Translations under genes and position numbers: made by a program
Assembly: GCA_018417955.1 (NCBI GenBank)
Contig: JACTVC010000028.1
Span: forward strand, 62,001 to 126,000
DNA: 64,000 bases
From: Laccaria trichodermophora
Taxonomy: Eukaryota > Basidiomycota > Agaricomycetes > Agaricales > Hydnangiaceae
Direction of reading: 5' to 3'
The notes under the pieces: generated by a model
Told to the model about the DNA's origin: nothing
What the model saw: the letters and a program-made list of their open reading frames with translations, nothing else
Database searches by the model: none
Shown: piece after piece, positions 1 through 10,625 of the stretch
How the letters are laid out: each line of letters opens with the position of its first letter
Numbering within the stretch: position 1 is the first letter of the stretch

Positions 1-52
1 GTAAAATATACAATGAAAGTCTCTAAGGTATTTAAAATTTATCTAAGGTATT

Positions 53-2673
53 TTATCGCCGGGTGTCTCGGGTCACTACCAGTTGATTGGTGGCGATTTT
101 GACATCAACCTTTCTCAACAGCATCGTTGATTTCAAAATCGAGCAGCCACAGATCTCTTCACCAAACTCCTTGATCCTAAACTGTGACCCCTTATGTGGG
201 CCGGTAAACGCGGTAACGACCTGGGATTTGCACTCCGGCGTTTCAGGTATCAAGTACGGAAATGGGACTTCCAATATTTTGAAACCTATCTGGACCTTGA
301 CCGCGTCTCCAACCACTCCCTTGAACTCCCCGCACTTATCTTCGTGCTTGCCCTTATGGAAATTAGGCTTGGTGTTGATGAGACGAAGGCTCAGTCTCAT
401 GTTGGCGAAGCAGCCATCTCTGAGCCAATACGGAGGAGGGGCTGCCACAATCACGTCAGTATCTATTGACTTTGAATCAGAAACATAAATACCATCATTG
501 CCACGGCGCGGGGTTTGTGAGCTTGGGTTCCAAGCTGGGGTCATCGGGATATCTTCTGAGTTAGGAAGTGGAGTAGATGGCCCTGCAATGGCTGGAGTCT
601 GCGCGAGGAAAGCAGCGGGATATGGGACTGAGGGTTGCGGATCTGGCAAGGAGTAACCAGGGAAAAAAAAGTTTGCGAGAGTACCGGGTGGAGGCGCTGG
701 TTCAAGCGGGTAAGTAAAATCACCGAGAAGCTCTCGAGGCCTGGGGGGCTGAAGCCTTTCGTGGGCGCTGGAAGCTAATTAGCATCGATTTCAAAAAATG
801 AGAGAAAGGGCTTGCATGATTTTTAGAGAATTGATGTCAAAAATTTGTGGGCGTTGGAGGAGCGCCTCAAGCTCGACGAAGAGCCTTTTCTCACCAATTG
901 TGCTTTTTACTCTGCCTCGGTAACCTCTAAAATTCCCCTGGGTGATCATTACATGTTTTCCTACCAGGTGACTATTGGAGTCCCCCTTCATGACATGCTT
1001 TTGCGCATCTGTGAAGGAAGCTTTCAAATCCGGGGACTCCGTTCCAAAGACAAAGGGGGAGGTGAAGAACTGGACAATCCCGGGGGATACCTCTACCTAC
1101 AAGATGATGGAATGTTAGAAGAGATATATATAATATAAAGCAAGACATTCACCTCTGTACCGGTCCTGTCATTAAAGACGCACACATAGTCGTCATCTCC
1201 ATTCACTACCCAACCCGTAACACCTTCGTGGTCTCCCGAAAGAATGCGGACTTCATCCCCTACTTTGAGATCTTTTCGAAGCGACGAAAAGGGTACGGTA
1301 GTTGTTACATCCTCCGTCGTTAAAAAGACCACAGCTTCGTTTTCCGTTATATCCATGATTGTTCCAAAAAGCCCCCTCGAATCTCTGTGAGTGATTTTCA
1401 CCCCATCGCCTATCCGAAGGATCCTGGCTGACATTCTCGCCATCATGCGCTCTCGGACATTGAGAGGAATGTCCAAGCAGGCGCTAAAAAGTTCAAATTC
1501 CCTCAATGTTGGTACTACATCTTCTGCAGTGTACCAATCCGTGTCGACTTCTGAGAAATATGCATATCCGTCGGCATCGTACAATACTCCGCGGAATAAC
1601 GACAAGCTGTTGCACTCTTGAAAGGCCCGACGAAACCGTTGCTTCGCCAGTGTTGGATTGAAGAGAGCTTGGGGAGGCCGCCCTGGTGCTGAAGCTCTTC
1701 TATTTAGCTCGCGATCGGGCTTGTAGGCCGCTGCGAACTCGTCGTCCGTCTCATCATTTCTGTCCTCATATGCGATAAGCCGGCTTCCTTTGACTTTGGC
1801 AGCAGGTGGGTCATAATCAACGCGTGGTACCACAAGGATGTTGATGAGTAAGGTGGAATAAGTGTGAGCCTCCCGAATGAAGGCGAGATCTCCTTTGTAG
1901 ATCCCACGGTGCAGTCGAACCCATGAATGAGGCTTTGGCCGAAAGGTATCTGGAACATTGAAGATGGAGGGGTTGGGATCGGGTATGTGGAAAGTCTTTG
2001 AGACCATCACGTTCGGTATGCCATTACAGACTTGTCGAATCATCTCCTCCGAACCACCTTCAAAAAACACTCTACCAGGTAGAGCTTTCCAGCCAAAGAC
2101 CGCTGGGGGTCGAAACCGTGCAGGAAACCTAGGGTCCATGAGCCGCCGATGGACTCGACAGACTATCCGCTCCTCATATCCAGGCTAAGTAGAAAGTCAT
2201 TACAAACATGAGCTTCAAAGATTGGATTAGTGTTACCTTGACAAGCACCACCCATAAAGACATCTTTCCAATATCTTGAACGTCTTCTTCCGCAATATGT
2301 TGATGAGCCGTGACGCGCTCGAGAAAGCTTTCCCAAAACACGTCGTCATTGGATGGGATCAACGCTTCGCGAAGAAGGTTACGGTGCGCATCTCCCGAGA
2401 TCGACTCATCAATGTCTTCATCGTCGTTGATAAGATCACCTGGAAAAGAATTAGAAGTGTACTAACTATCATTACAATGTATGATACACACCTTCGTTGC
2501 CATCATTTTCATCATCGGTTTCCGCCTCTGATACGTCAGCTTCGAGATCTAGGAATTGAAGAACTTGCGGCGTCTATTGCGTGATTAGCTTGCTAAGAAA
2601 TCTCACAAGAATAAAGAGAACTTGCCTCGAATTTTCTATGTTTCGTTGGTCTCTCAGTGTATTCTGCTTCCAT
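53..2673 (-). CDS. Spt5-like KOW/NGN-domain protein
   Basis: Model: complement(join(53..767, 816..1096, 1153..2184, 2237..2439, 2492..2573, 2626..2673)), 786 aa; every junction keeps frame. Introns are 48-56 nt; two (768-815 and 2574-2625) need GC-AG ends. Seen: an acidic N-terminus, then an NGN-like block (SLWVVLVKPGYE near residue 105, GRVFFEG near 145), KOW-like segments (SWVRLHRGIYKGDLAFI, GDEVRILSGDHEGVTGWV, GKHVMITQGNFRGYRGRV), a proline-rich linker, and a last KOW-like GPHKGSQF near the end. Canonical Spt5 is a transcription elongation factor that acts with Spt4 on RNA polymerase II. This protein is shorter than usual and no repetitive C-terminal CTR is visible, so it is probably a divergent paralogue. 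Start chosen as the ATG giving a continuous acidic leader. Confidence 0.8.
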
Positions 2674-3159
2674 GACGATTTCCTGGTATTTCGATTACAT
2701 TAGAGTCATCTAGAATTCAGTTACTAGCACGCACAAACGTTTCTAAAAGCTATATACTCTACAAACTACACGGATGGTGCTCGATGATGGGAAAGAAGCT
2801 TGAAATGGTTTGCAGATTGTTTATCTTTCGTTGGCTTTAGGGCCAGTTGCTTTCCATCACGTGGGCACCGCTGTTCGCCGAAAAGGACAGCCATGGCGGC
2901 GTTCCGTCATGGGCTGCGTCGTGGGCTGAATAGAATAAATTATTAGTTTAGTTACAATGAGATAGGCATTGAAGGCGTACCTGTTATCCTTGTTGAATTT
3001 GGCCGTATCAATAATGATATTCTACACGTAACGTAATCAATGGGAGGGGGAACTTTGTGTGCTTGATTTGTGACAACACATTTTTATTTTCTAAGTACAA
3101 CGATATAACAGATAAACTTAACTAATATACGAGAGGGTGTACATACGGCGAAGGGGGGT
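2674..3159. other. Intergenic DNA upstream of the Spt5-like gene
   Basis: About 490 bases without a convincing reading frame. It must contain the promoter of the minus-strand Spt5-like gene, but I see no clear TATA box. The stretch around 2850-2935 is GC-richer than its surroundings. Nothing else is supportable. Confidence 0.5.
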
Positions 3160-3167
3160 CTACATAT

Positions 3168-3203
3168 GGGAGGCTAACTACATGGGAGGCTAACTACATA
3201 CGG
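3168..3203. repeat. Short tandem repeat
   Basis: Two adjacent copies of the 16-base unit atgggaggctaactac, followed by a related fragment (acgggagggtctacat). It lies just outside the fold-back repeat at 3225-3490. Confidence 0.7.
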
Positions 3204-3224
3204 GAGGGTCTACATACAAGGAGG

Positions 3225-3490
3225 GATGAGGGAGTGGAGAAGAAAGGAAAAGAAGTACGAAGGACGCTGAGGCACTATATATCCAGGGCACTTTAGGGCT
3301 GCTTTTGATTTAGGGCAGGTGTAGAACATTGAGGGCAGGCATAGAACGTTAAGGGCAGGCGTAGAAGAATGTTTCTACGCCTGCCCTAAATGTTCCATGC
3401 CTGCCCTAAATCAAAAGCGGCCCTAAAGTGCCTCGGATATATAGCGCTGGAACGTCCTTCGCATTTCTTTTCCTTTCCCCATCCCTCCTT
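3225..3490. repeat. Fold-back (large inverted repeat) element
   Basis: Two arms of about 120-140 bases pair almost throughout, around a centre near 3368 (cgtagaa ... ttctacg). Paired blocks moving outward include gggcagg/cctgccc, gatttagggcagg/cctgccctaaatc, ggcactttagggc/gccctaaagtgcc, tatatatcc/ggatatata and the outer gaaggacg/cgtccttc. The left arm has three copies of a gggcagg..tagaa unit and the right arm two, so one unit forms a bulge. Each arm carries a TATATA motif. It resembles a fold-back or MITE-type element; no target duplication was identified. Confidence 0.8.
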
Positions 3491-3586
3491 CCGTCTTACC
3501 TGTATTAGATACGTTATAGTAGTTACATCATAGTAGATATCCTACAGCTATGACCAGTAAATAGTGTTAGAATAGTTAAATGAGCC

Positions 3587-3820
3587 ATGAAAAGAAGTAC
3601 AAGCTACGATAAAACATCTGGGTTAGTGTGCGTGGATACACGATGGATAGAGAAACATACACGATGGATAGAGAAACACAGTCAGATATACGATGTGCCT
3701 GAACGCACAATCGTTAATGCGTCTGGATGCACGATGGATAATGCGCCCGTACATGCGATGGGTGACACGCCCAGATATGCGATTGATAATGTGCCTGGAT
3801 GCACGATGCCTGGTGGATAA
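3587..3820 (+). repeat. Degenerate minisatellite with an open frame
   Basis: An open frame of 77 codons is built from imperfect repeats of a cgatggata motif; an 18-19 base unit is repeated exactly once near 3645-3680. The translation is correspondingly repetitive (TRWIEKH twice; SGCTMDN, PGCTMPG). The open frame follows from the repeat. I do not regard it as a demonstrated gene. Confidence 0.45.
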
Positions 3821-3930
3821 CGCGCATTCATCTGTCGACCCAAAGCGTTGGTATGGGATTGGAATACTCTATGATCGCTATGGGTCTATCAATCACGCTG
3901 AAGAAGCCTTCTCTTGTGTTCTTCATGATG

Positions 3931-4202
3931 GATAAAGGTCAGCCTTACTCCATCGCTATTAATTTCGTGTTCATTTCGCTTTGTCGGCAGATTCCTCGTG
4001 CCCTTTGCAAGTTTCACAATTGAGGCTGGTGTGGACAATGCGACGACAATGTGGGTGGAGGATCAGAGGATGATAGATTCAGTATGTCGATCATGCCTCA
4101 AATTATTTCCATGGTACTAACATTCATGTAAAGGATTTCATCGATAACAACAAGAACCCTGCTGAGCTGGATGATGCCACTCCTCAACAGCTCCCCGATT
4201 GA
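3931..4202 (+). pseudogene. 3' terminal exons of an unidentified gene
   Basis: Two exons read through a good fungal intron: open sequence to 4081, then an intron at 4082-4133 (GTATGT donor, TACTAAC branch point, AAAG acceptor), then 4134-4202 ending in TGA. Key parts are GRFLVPFASFTIEAG, MWVEDQRMIDS and DFIDNNKNP. No start or upstream exons could be joined; a TGA precedes the open stretch. The family is not recognised. The perfect branch point and retained frame suggest the tail of a once-real gene. Confidence 0.35.
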
Positions 4203-4417
4203 GAGGGGTGTACCCGTCCTCTTCCAATCACGTTCGACATTTTAGGCTGTAAAGCCTCAACTTAGTTATCTGTAACGTTTTAGTAGATGAGACAATCGAT
4301 TGAATCAACTGTTACATTAATTACGATAGAAACACGCGCTAACGGCATGTGAGGTGCTATGGTTCTGTATAAAATACCGAACAATATTTCTATCTCTGTA
4401 AATCGCCCAGCTTTGTA
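4203..4417. other. 5' flank of the hAT transposase gene
   Basis: AT-rich sequence directly before the transposase ATG. A copy of the right-hand hAT terminus was looked for here and further left and was not found, so the element's left end is missing or diverged. Confidence 0.5.
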
Positions 4418-7339
4418 ATGGCCCGAGGTAGAGGCAGAAAACCGACACAGCAGCCAGCACCTCCTCGTACAGCTGGCCGTAGAGCAGCGCCAGTCAACTT
4501 TCGTGAAGATCCCGGTTCTGGAGAAGAATTCGACTTCACTCCTTTGGACGAACATTCTGCCGATGAAGATGTACAACGACCGATCTCTCCCGCGAGTGTC
4601 GAGCCTGTAGCTGGCTCTGCTGCCTCCACCAGACCTGTCACGCCTTCTGAGCGAGCCTCAGAACCCTCACGGAGCCAAACAGCCCCAGATATTGATTTTT
4701 TCTTTGAACGCGGATCCAAGGCGCCTCCGGTAAGCAGAACTCTATGTAAGCTATGCAGGTACGTGGTCCTCCATAATTTTATACATTGTACTGACAAGGA
4801 TTGTTATGTAGGGCGAATGGGATAGACTTGCGCCAGGGTGCAGGCAGCTTCTCGGCGAGCACCTCAAATGGTCCATTGCGCAACCACCTCCTAAGCCGCC
4901 ACAAGGATCCATATCTCCAGAAGTGTCGTGAAATGAAATGGAAAGTCCCTGCACTCGCGAGCGAAACTGGAACAGCCCCTGCGCCCCCTGAACATGGAAC
5001 ACACCGTCCGCCATTTTCCCAGGAGGCATTGATACAGCATCTTCTGAACTTCATTGTTGCAGATGATCAGGTTGGTCAAGCACTTTCAATGTTTGGTATT
5101 AGTTTAATCTTCTTCGTAGTCTATAAATGTTGTTGAATGCCCAGGATTTCGACAGCTCCTCTTGCTTTTACGTGAGGACCTTGAGGACAAAGACATTCCC
5201 CGCCGAACGAAGATGCGCGAATCCATTATCAAGGCATGGCATGCGTATTTCAAGGTCCTAAAACAGGAATTAGCGGTATGTTGTTTCAATTGACCACTTT
5301 GTTTCCTTGTATTCACTGTTCACTCTAGGATGCGCCAGGACAAATTTCCTACACGGCGGATATTTGGTCAACAAAAGCTCGGTACCCATACCTGGCCATT
5401 ACCGCACATTGGATACATAGAGACAAGTCTACCAAGGGTCTTCAGCTGCGTTCTACACTCATCGCATTTCACCGTCTTCGAGGAAGCCACAACGGGAAGA
5501 GGCTAGCAAGGATTGTCCTCCATCTCTTGGACCGAGTTGGGATCACGGTCAAGGCATGTCTAAGTTTCATTTTCCTTTTCTACTTTATGCTTACGTGCAC
5601 AGGGAGGCCATTGGACTCTCGATAACTGCTCGCTCAACGATGCTTTCCTCAGAGAACTTGAGTTACTTCTACGCCCTCGCGACGTTGAATTTAATCACAA
5701 GGAGAATCATATAAGATGCTTCCCACACGTTACCAACATATGTTCGAATCACGTCATTGATGCATTTACTGATATCACCCTGGTAGATGATACAGGGGGA
5801 TTCATCGCATCCGCATCAGGCCCTCCAAGTGATCCCGATAATCAGAGCTACGAAGAAGCGGTTGCTCGCGACCCAATTGCATTGTGCCGAAGTACTGTAC
5901 AAGCAGTACGTGCCTCAGGTCAATGACGTGACCACCTGGCAGACGTAATAGAGGATGGAAACAAGAAAGGGTGGTTCAAGTCAACCTTGGATCCGACCGA
6001 GACTATACAGGTCAAGAAGGCACAACTTATACGTGACATGAAGGTTCGGTGGGACTCGCTTTATTTCATGATCAATCGGTTTCGTAATCTACGCCTGGTA
6101 TGTTTAAACTTCATCATTCTATCAGTGTATACTTATAAAAATAGGCCATCGAGTACTTTCTTTCTTTGCCCGTCAATAGAGAGCTTGCGAAACTTAGACT
6201 TACTGATATGGAATGGACTGTACTCCAGGATTTTGAGATCGTACTGGGTGTATGTCTCTAATATTGATACCTGTTTGAAGCTAAATCTTTTTCTTAGGTA
6301 CCTCATCAAGTGCAGAAAATTATGTCGAAAGAGTGCACTCCCGTTTTATCAGGCGCAATTCCTGCATTCGAAATGTTCATGACGGCATGGGAGCAACTTG
6401 GGACAGCACACCCCCGCTTGGCCCGATGGACAGATATCGGTATTGACTGGGCGACAACTTACTACAAGAAAATGGATGATTCGCCTGCCTACGTTATTGC
6501 GATGTGTGAGTTAAGGTTCAAATTCATAGATCATTCAATAACTTGACATCATCAGTTCTCAATCCCTCAATACGATTGTCATGGATTCGACGACACTGGG
6601 AGCCTAATTACGTTGCCAGGGCCACCGTAATTATAAAAAATACCGTAAGTGTCTCAGTTTGTTACGGTGACAGTAACCTAATATACTTGTTGCAGATGCG
6701 AAAATACCATGACCATCTTCATGGACAAGTTCAACAACCTACACCTGGTAGAGCAGCCTCGCAGCAACAGAGGCGAAGCTGGCATGATTTAGCTGGACAA
6801 TACGGGCTCGAAGATATGATGGACGTTACAGGTGCTTCTTCGCAGCAGGTCCAAGGCGTTGAACAACAGTTTGAGTTGTACGAAAATGGGCCGCTCTCAC
6901 CGCGTGGCACAGATATTGTAGGGTTTTGGGCGGTAAGTATAGTCTCACTATTTTCTAATTTGCCCCACTGATTTTTTTGTAGATAAGCGATAAAACTCAT
7001 TCAATATTGTACACGATGGCATTAGATTATTTGCCCATTCAAGCATCCTCGGTTCCTTCCGAGCGCGTTTTTTCATCCAGTGCTGAAACTGATACAAAGC
7101 GGCGAAATCGAATCCACCCTGTTCTAATGGAGGCGCTTCAAATGTTAAAGTTTTCGCTCAAGCAGCAACGGCTAAACTTAACGGAGGGATGGGCTGTCAC
7201 AGAAGACGAACTCGAGTACTACGCAGATGACAACGAAGATTCAGTGGATTTGTTAGGGAAGCTAACTTCAGAAATTACGGAGGATGGTATAGATATTGAT
7301 GAGGTAATTCACGTTATTGGACAGGATGACGAGGATTGA
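4418..7339 (+). pseudogene. hAT transposase, one in-frame stop
   Basis: Model: join(4418..4758, 4812..5070, 5120..5275, 5329..5553, 5603..6097, 6145..6249, 6298..6505, 6556..6644, 6696..6932, 6983..7339), 824 codons with every junction in frame. Domains: a low-complexity N-terminus; a BED-type zinc finger across the first intron (CKLC, then HLLSRH near residue 150); the RNase H-like core (TADIWSTKARYPYLAITAHW, HWTLDNCSLND); and the C-terminal hAT dimerisation domain (LPIQASSVPSERVFSSS). The intron at 5554-5602 has a GC donor. The only lesion is TGA at 5924-5926, in a position where related transposases usually have arginine (RASGQ-x-RDHL), consistent with CGA to TGA. Otherwise complete, so inactivation looks recent. 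Confidence 0.85.
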
Positions 7340-7581
7340 TAGCTTGTTCAATATATTACTTACATTTGTCTCAAATTCTATTACAAATTTAACCTCATTC
7401 TACTTAACGCGTGAGTCATCAATTGCGGCAACCCATTTACTGGCTATAACCGGTTCAAAGCCACCGACTAAGCCGAGCCGAACCGGACTTGATCAGCTTT
7501 CGAGTGATCCACAAACTGGAACTGGCAAAAGCCACCGGTTCAGCGAGCCGGCTTGCAGCTAGCCGAGCCGCGGCAACACTA
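4418..7581 (+). mobile_element. hAT-superfamily DNA transposon, right end only
   Basis: The transposase gene is followed by about 240 bases rich in gccgag and ccggttc motifs, ending in ggcaacacta at 7572-7581. Read inward, this terminus is TAGTGTTGCCG, nearly the TIR of the 604-bp MITE at 20107-20710. It abuts propeller-gene sequence homologous to the middle of exon 3, so 7582-7589 (cggtagcg) should be one copy of the 8-bp target duplication. No left TIR or left-hand propeller half was found, which implies a later deletion or rearrangement. Confidence 0.75.
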
Positions 7582-8467
7582 CGGTAGCGTTGATGATCAG
7601 TTTGATTTTCCTCGTTTGAATCTGATAAAACCGACCGAAAATGCATTGGGAATCACCTTTTGGGCGCGATTTGACGACCATTTGAAGCTGTTCGACATCT
7701 CTACTGTTGAAAGTGACACCTCGAACAATTTCCCTCTAATTGAGTCGGGGAGAATAGATTTTGATCTCAAGTTGAAGTCAAAGCCAGGGTATGTTGAGAG
7801 TCTCGGTTTGTCCAAAATTTTATGCAGTCGTGTTGAACCTGCTCTGATGTTCTTCAAGTCATACTATCCCCTGACATGCACATTCTCCTAAACGTGGATT
7901 TGGAGGAGTTTCGACACAACGAAACGATTGACATTCACTATTTGGATTCTGGTGGTACAAGCTTTTCCTTCATTACCTGCCTGTCTATTCCTGTCGCAGG
8001 AACAGATTATTCACCAGACTTTGCATTTTCTGCCAATGGGTCCAAGTTTGCTGTGGCTATGGAACAAGGTGGTGTGTTTGTTTGGGATATTCGAAGCAAA
8101 GTTCCTTTATGGACATTTGCAGGAGTCTCCAAGGATCTACACTATCCTCAATTTAGCAGTAGAAATTTAGGAAAAGAAATTCTGGTATTTGTAGAGGTAT
8201 GTCTGATGTTCACATTCTGATATCCCTACCTCTGAAATAGGTGGTCTGAATCCTCAGTACATCCCCCCTTTTGCAATCATTCATGTGATCGATACAACGT
8301 CACTCAAGATGGAACAAAGGCTTTTCTTAAAGAATGAAGGCCATGCTTTTAATCCTTTCTTCGATCCACATGAGGGAACTATGTACACTGAACTTGACAG
8401 AACAATCTATGAGTGGGACCTGTGGAAAAAGGAGCCTGGTCCCGAATGGTGGATTGGGGAGGAGTAG
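7582..8467 (+). pseudogene. Propeller gene copy A, 5' half lost
   Basis: Remaining exons: 7582..7805 (end of exon 3), 7859..8196 (exon 4) and 8258..8467 (exon 5), all in frame. Exons 1, 2 and the first half of exon 3 are missing; the hAT right terminus abuts GSVDDQ. What remains is undamaged: ILSPDMHILL, the WD blade FSANGSKFAVAMEQGG..FVWDI, LVFVE, IIHVIDTTSLKMEQ and the C-terminus GPEWWIGEE. It lies tail-to-tail with copy B. Confidence 0.8.
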
Positions 8468-8848
8468 AATGTCCAGCTTGGCAAAGACACTGTTTGTTAC
8501 CCCAGCCGTTTGTAGTCCATTAGAATAAGCAACGAGTTCGAGCAAAAGAAATCTGAAGGAGAAGAGACCGAAATTGCATTAACCGAGTTGGCTTACATGG
8601 GTATCAGCAAAAAAAACAGCATGTTTCTACATCACTTGTCAATGTGCGATGATGTGGAATAGCCTATTACGATGCTCTGTTTTGGAATTCCAATGATGTA
8701 TACTCCGGTTGGGTGTACATCAAATAAACATTTCTAACCTACCATAGGATGAACTCGTCATCTTGATTCTCAACCTAAGAAAGGAAATTTTCATGTAAAT
8801 TGGGTAGAGGCACAAAATAACAAATCAGTCAAGGCAGGAAAAGATACT
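8468..8848. other. Tail-to-tail spacer between propeller copies A and B
   Basis: AT-rich 3' flanks of two convergent genes. No reading frame of note. The spacer between copies E and C (23538-23660) occupies the equivalent position. Confidence 0.5.
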
Positions 8849-8950
8849 CTAATCCTCCACTTCCATTTCTCTGTAGGTTCCACTTGCAAACTTCAAATGT
8901 TCTCCCAGGTGATTTTCTCCACTCGGATTGAAGAATATATCTCTCGCCAT
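8849..8950 (-). pseudogene. Partial duplicate of the propeller last exon
   Basis: The minus-strand translation DIFFNPSGENHLGEHLKFASG followed by TYREMEVED and a stop resembles the exon 5 segment FFEPSGGSMYASLEGTLYEW of copy B, immediately upstream on that strand. A similar fragment follows copy C at 23661-23843. It looks like an old tandem duplication of the exon tail. Confidence 0.5.
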
Positions 8951-8960
8951 AGGTATCACT

Positions 8961-10347
8961 CTATGTCTCCCCGAGCCACCATTCCGGATCAGTATTTTCC
9001 TGCAGGTTCCATTCATACAGTGTTCCCTCCAGTGAGGCATACATACTGCCACCACTCGGCTCGAAGAATAATGTGTTCGTCCCTTGGTTACCTCTGTAAA
9101 AATTCTTACTCGTAGGTAAGTGGAGGGTTTCTTCCGTCTCAAATGATGTTGCGTCAATCATGTGGATGATCTTCAGACGAGTTGAAACTTGGTTCTAGTG
9201 ACCATTTATTTCAGACGTACATCGCAAATGAAAGGTCTTGACTCACCTCCATAAATACCAGAACCTCTCTCCCTAATATTCCACTACTGAATTGAAGATA
9301 CCATATAGGCCATTCGTGAATGTTCCTGGGTACATCCACCATAAATACGTTCAAAGGAATCCTACTTCGAACATCCCAAACCGACAGTACACCGTCAGCC
9401 GTCCCTGTAGCAAACTTGGTCCCATCAGCGGAAAATGCAAGTAAAGGCGCTCCGAGTAGCCTCTCCCCTTTACAGTCGGTGCCGTTGGGATTTGGAATCG
9501 AGACATGAGTAACAAAATAAAAATCCATATTATCTGTGTCACCCGTGCCAGAGTAGAATATGTCGATTGTTTCGTTGTTCCGGTCTGCGTTAAGAAGAAT
9601 ACGCCTGTCGGGGGATAGTACAACTTTAATAATGTGTGAAGACAGACCATGATATATTTAAGAATGATGACAGACCAGTGCCGTTGAGCTGTCGACTACA
9701 ATTCAATTGCCCAGCCTCGACCAGAGGGTACCTATCTTCTTTCGCGTCAGTGGAGACGTCAAATAGCTCCATACAGCTTGTGGAATCCAGCCTGAATGTG
9801 ATTCCTAAAGTGTTTGTGGTCGATTTCATTGGCTGCAACTCGAAGATATTCGAATGACCATAATCGTGGTAAGTCCACAAGGCAGGACCGACATGGTAAG
9901 AGTGGATCTCATGAATCGATAGGTGTAGATAGTGCCAGGTTTCATCGTCGTGATAGCTCTGTTCAAAGCTCTTCCCTATGAGTAAAATTCGATTGCGATT
10001 GATTGGAATGAGCCTAAAGTTGTTGGCCATTGAAGTTCGTTGAAGCTTTGTAATGAGCCATGGCTAGGAAAAGCGTTCAGTCTGAAGACCTCAGCTGATT
10101 GGATACGCAAATGAACCTCATCCTTGCTGGAGGAATAAAGGTCATGCTCAAAGATTTTCTCATGTCGGCTATAATAAATGATCCCGCTTCGGAGGGGGCA
10201 TTGAAGGTTTGACCATGTACTAGTATAAATTTGATGAACTTGTACATCAAGAGAATTATAATCGGATGAGGGGTTCTCACTATTCTCGATCGAGAGAAAG
10301 GGTTTTCCTTGGGAGCCTTGATTTGAGTAACTTCGAGACGTTCTCAT
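8961..10347 (-). CDS. Propeller protein copy B (inverted subfamily), intact
   Basis: Model: complement(join(8961..9194, 9247..9623, 9676..10063, 10117..10347)), 409 aa, introns 52-53 nt, all phases consistent. This subfamily has no counterpart of the first intron of the + copies and has its own N-terminus (MRTSRSYSNQGSQ). Shared landmarks: CPLRSGIIYYSRHEKIFEHD, FRLIPINRNRILL, LHLSIHEI, GPALWTYHD, LGITFRL, VVLSPDRRILLNAD, the WD-type blade FSADGTKFATGTADGVLSVWDV, REVLVFME, IIHMIDATSFETEE and the ending PEWWLGET. The layout (WD blade, then an LVF-E strand, then a HxIDAxSFE strand) resembles DUF2415-type WD proteins; that assignment is inference. Function unknown; probably a soluble beta-propeller scaffold. 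Confidence 0.85.
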
Positions 10348-10390
10348 CCGCTATTGGGAGAGACATTCAAGTTTGCTAGCCGATGGATCT

Positions 10391-10400
10391 AATATATAAA
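10391..10400 (-). promoter_or_regulatory. TATA box of propeller copy B
   Basis: On the minus strand the sequence reads TTTATATATT, about 44 nt before the ATG at 10347, a plausible core promoter position. Confidence 0.6.
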
Positions 10401-10499
10401 GAGAGGACGGTTGACAGTTATTACGTAATAGATCATGTAAGCAGCCTCTTTGTCTTTTACTGAGCCGCGTCAGCGGCGCTTCCCGGGAATGTCACACGC

Positions 10500-10615
10500 T
10501 GTGACCACAACTACAGAACCCAAAACATTGTGTTGGTAGCTTCCAACCACATTCTGTAATGGTAAAATTTTGTATAGTGCTGCATTATTTTTTTGTGAGT
10601 AGTTCTGTGGTCACA
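10500..10615. repeat. Small inverted-repeat element
   Basis: A 116-base segment bounded by TGTGACCACA (10500-10509) and its complement TGTGGTCACA (10606-10615), with an AT-rich interior. Possibly a very short MITE or a hairpin; no clear target duplication. Confidence 0.45.
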
Positions 10616-10625
10616 CCTCTCTGAG

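Noticed and set aside
3587..3820. 77-codon frame as a small secreted or repeat protein
   Set aside because: No signal peptide, and the frame is explained by a minisatellite; kept only as a repeat.
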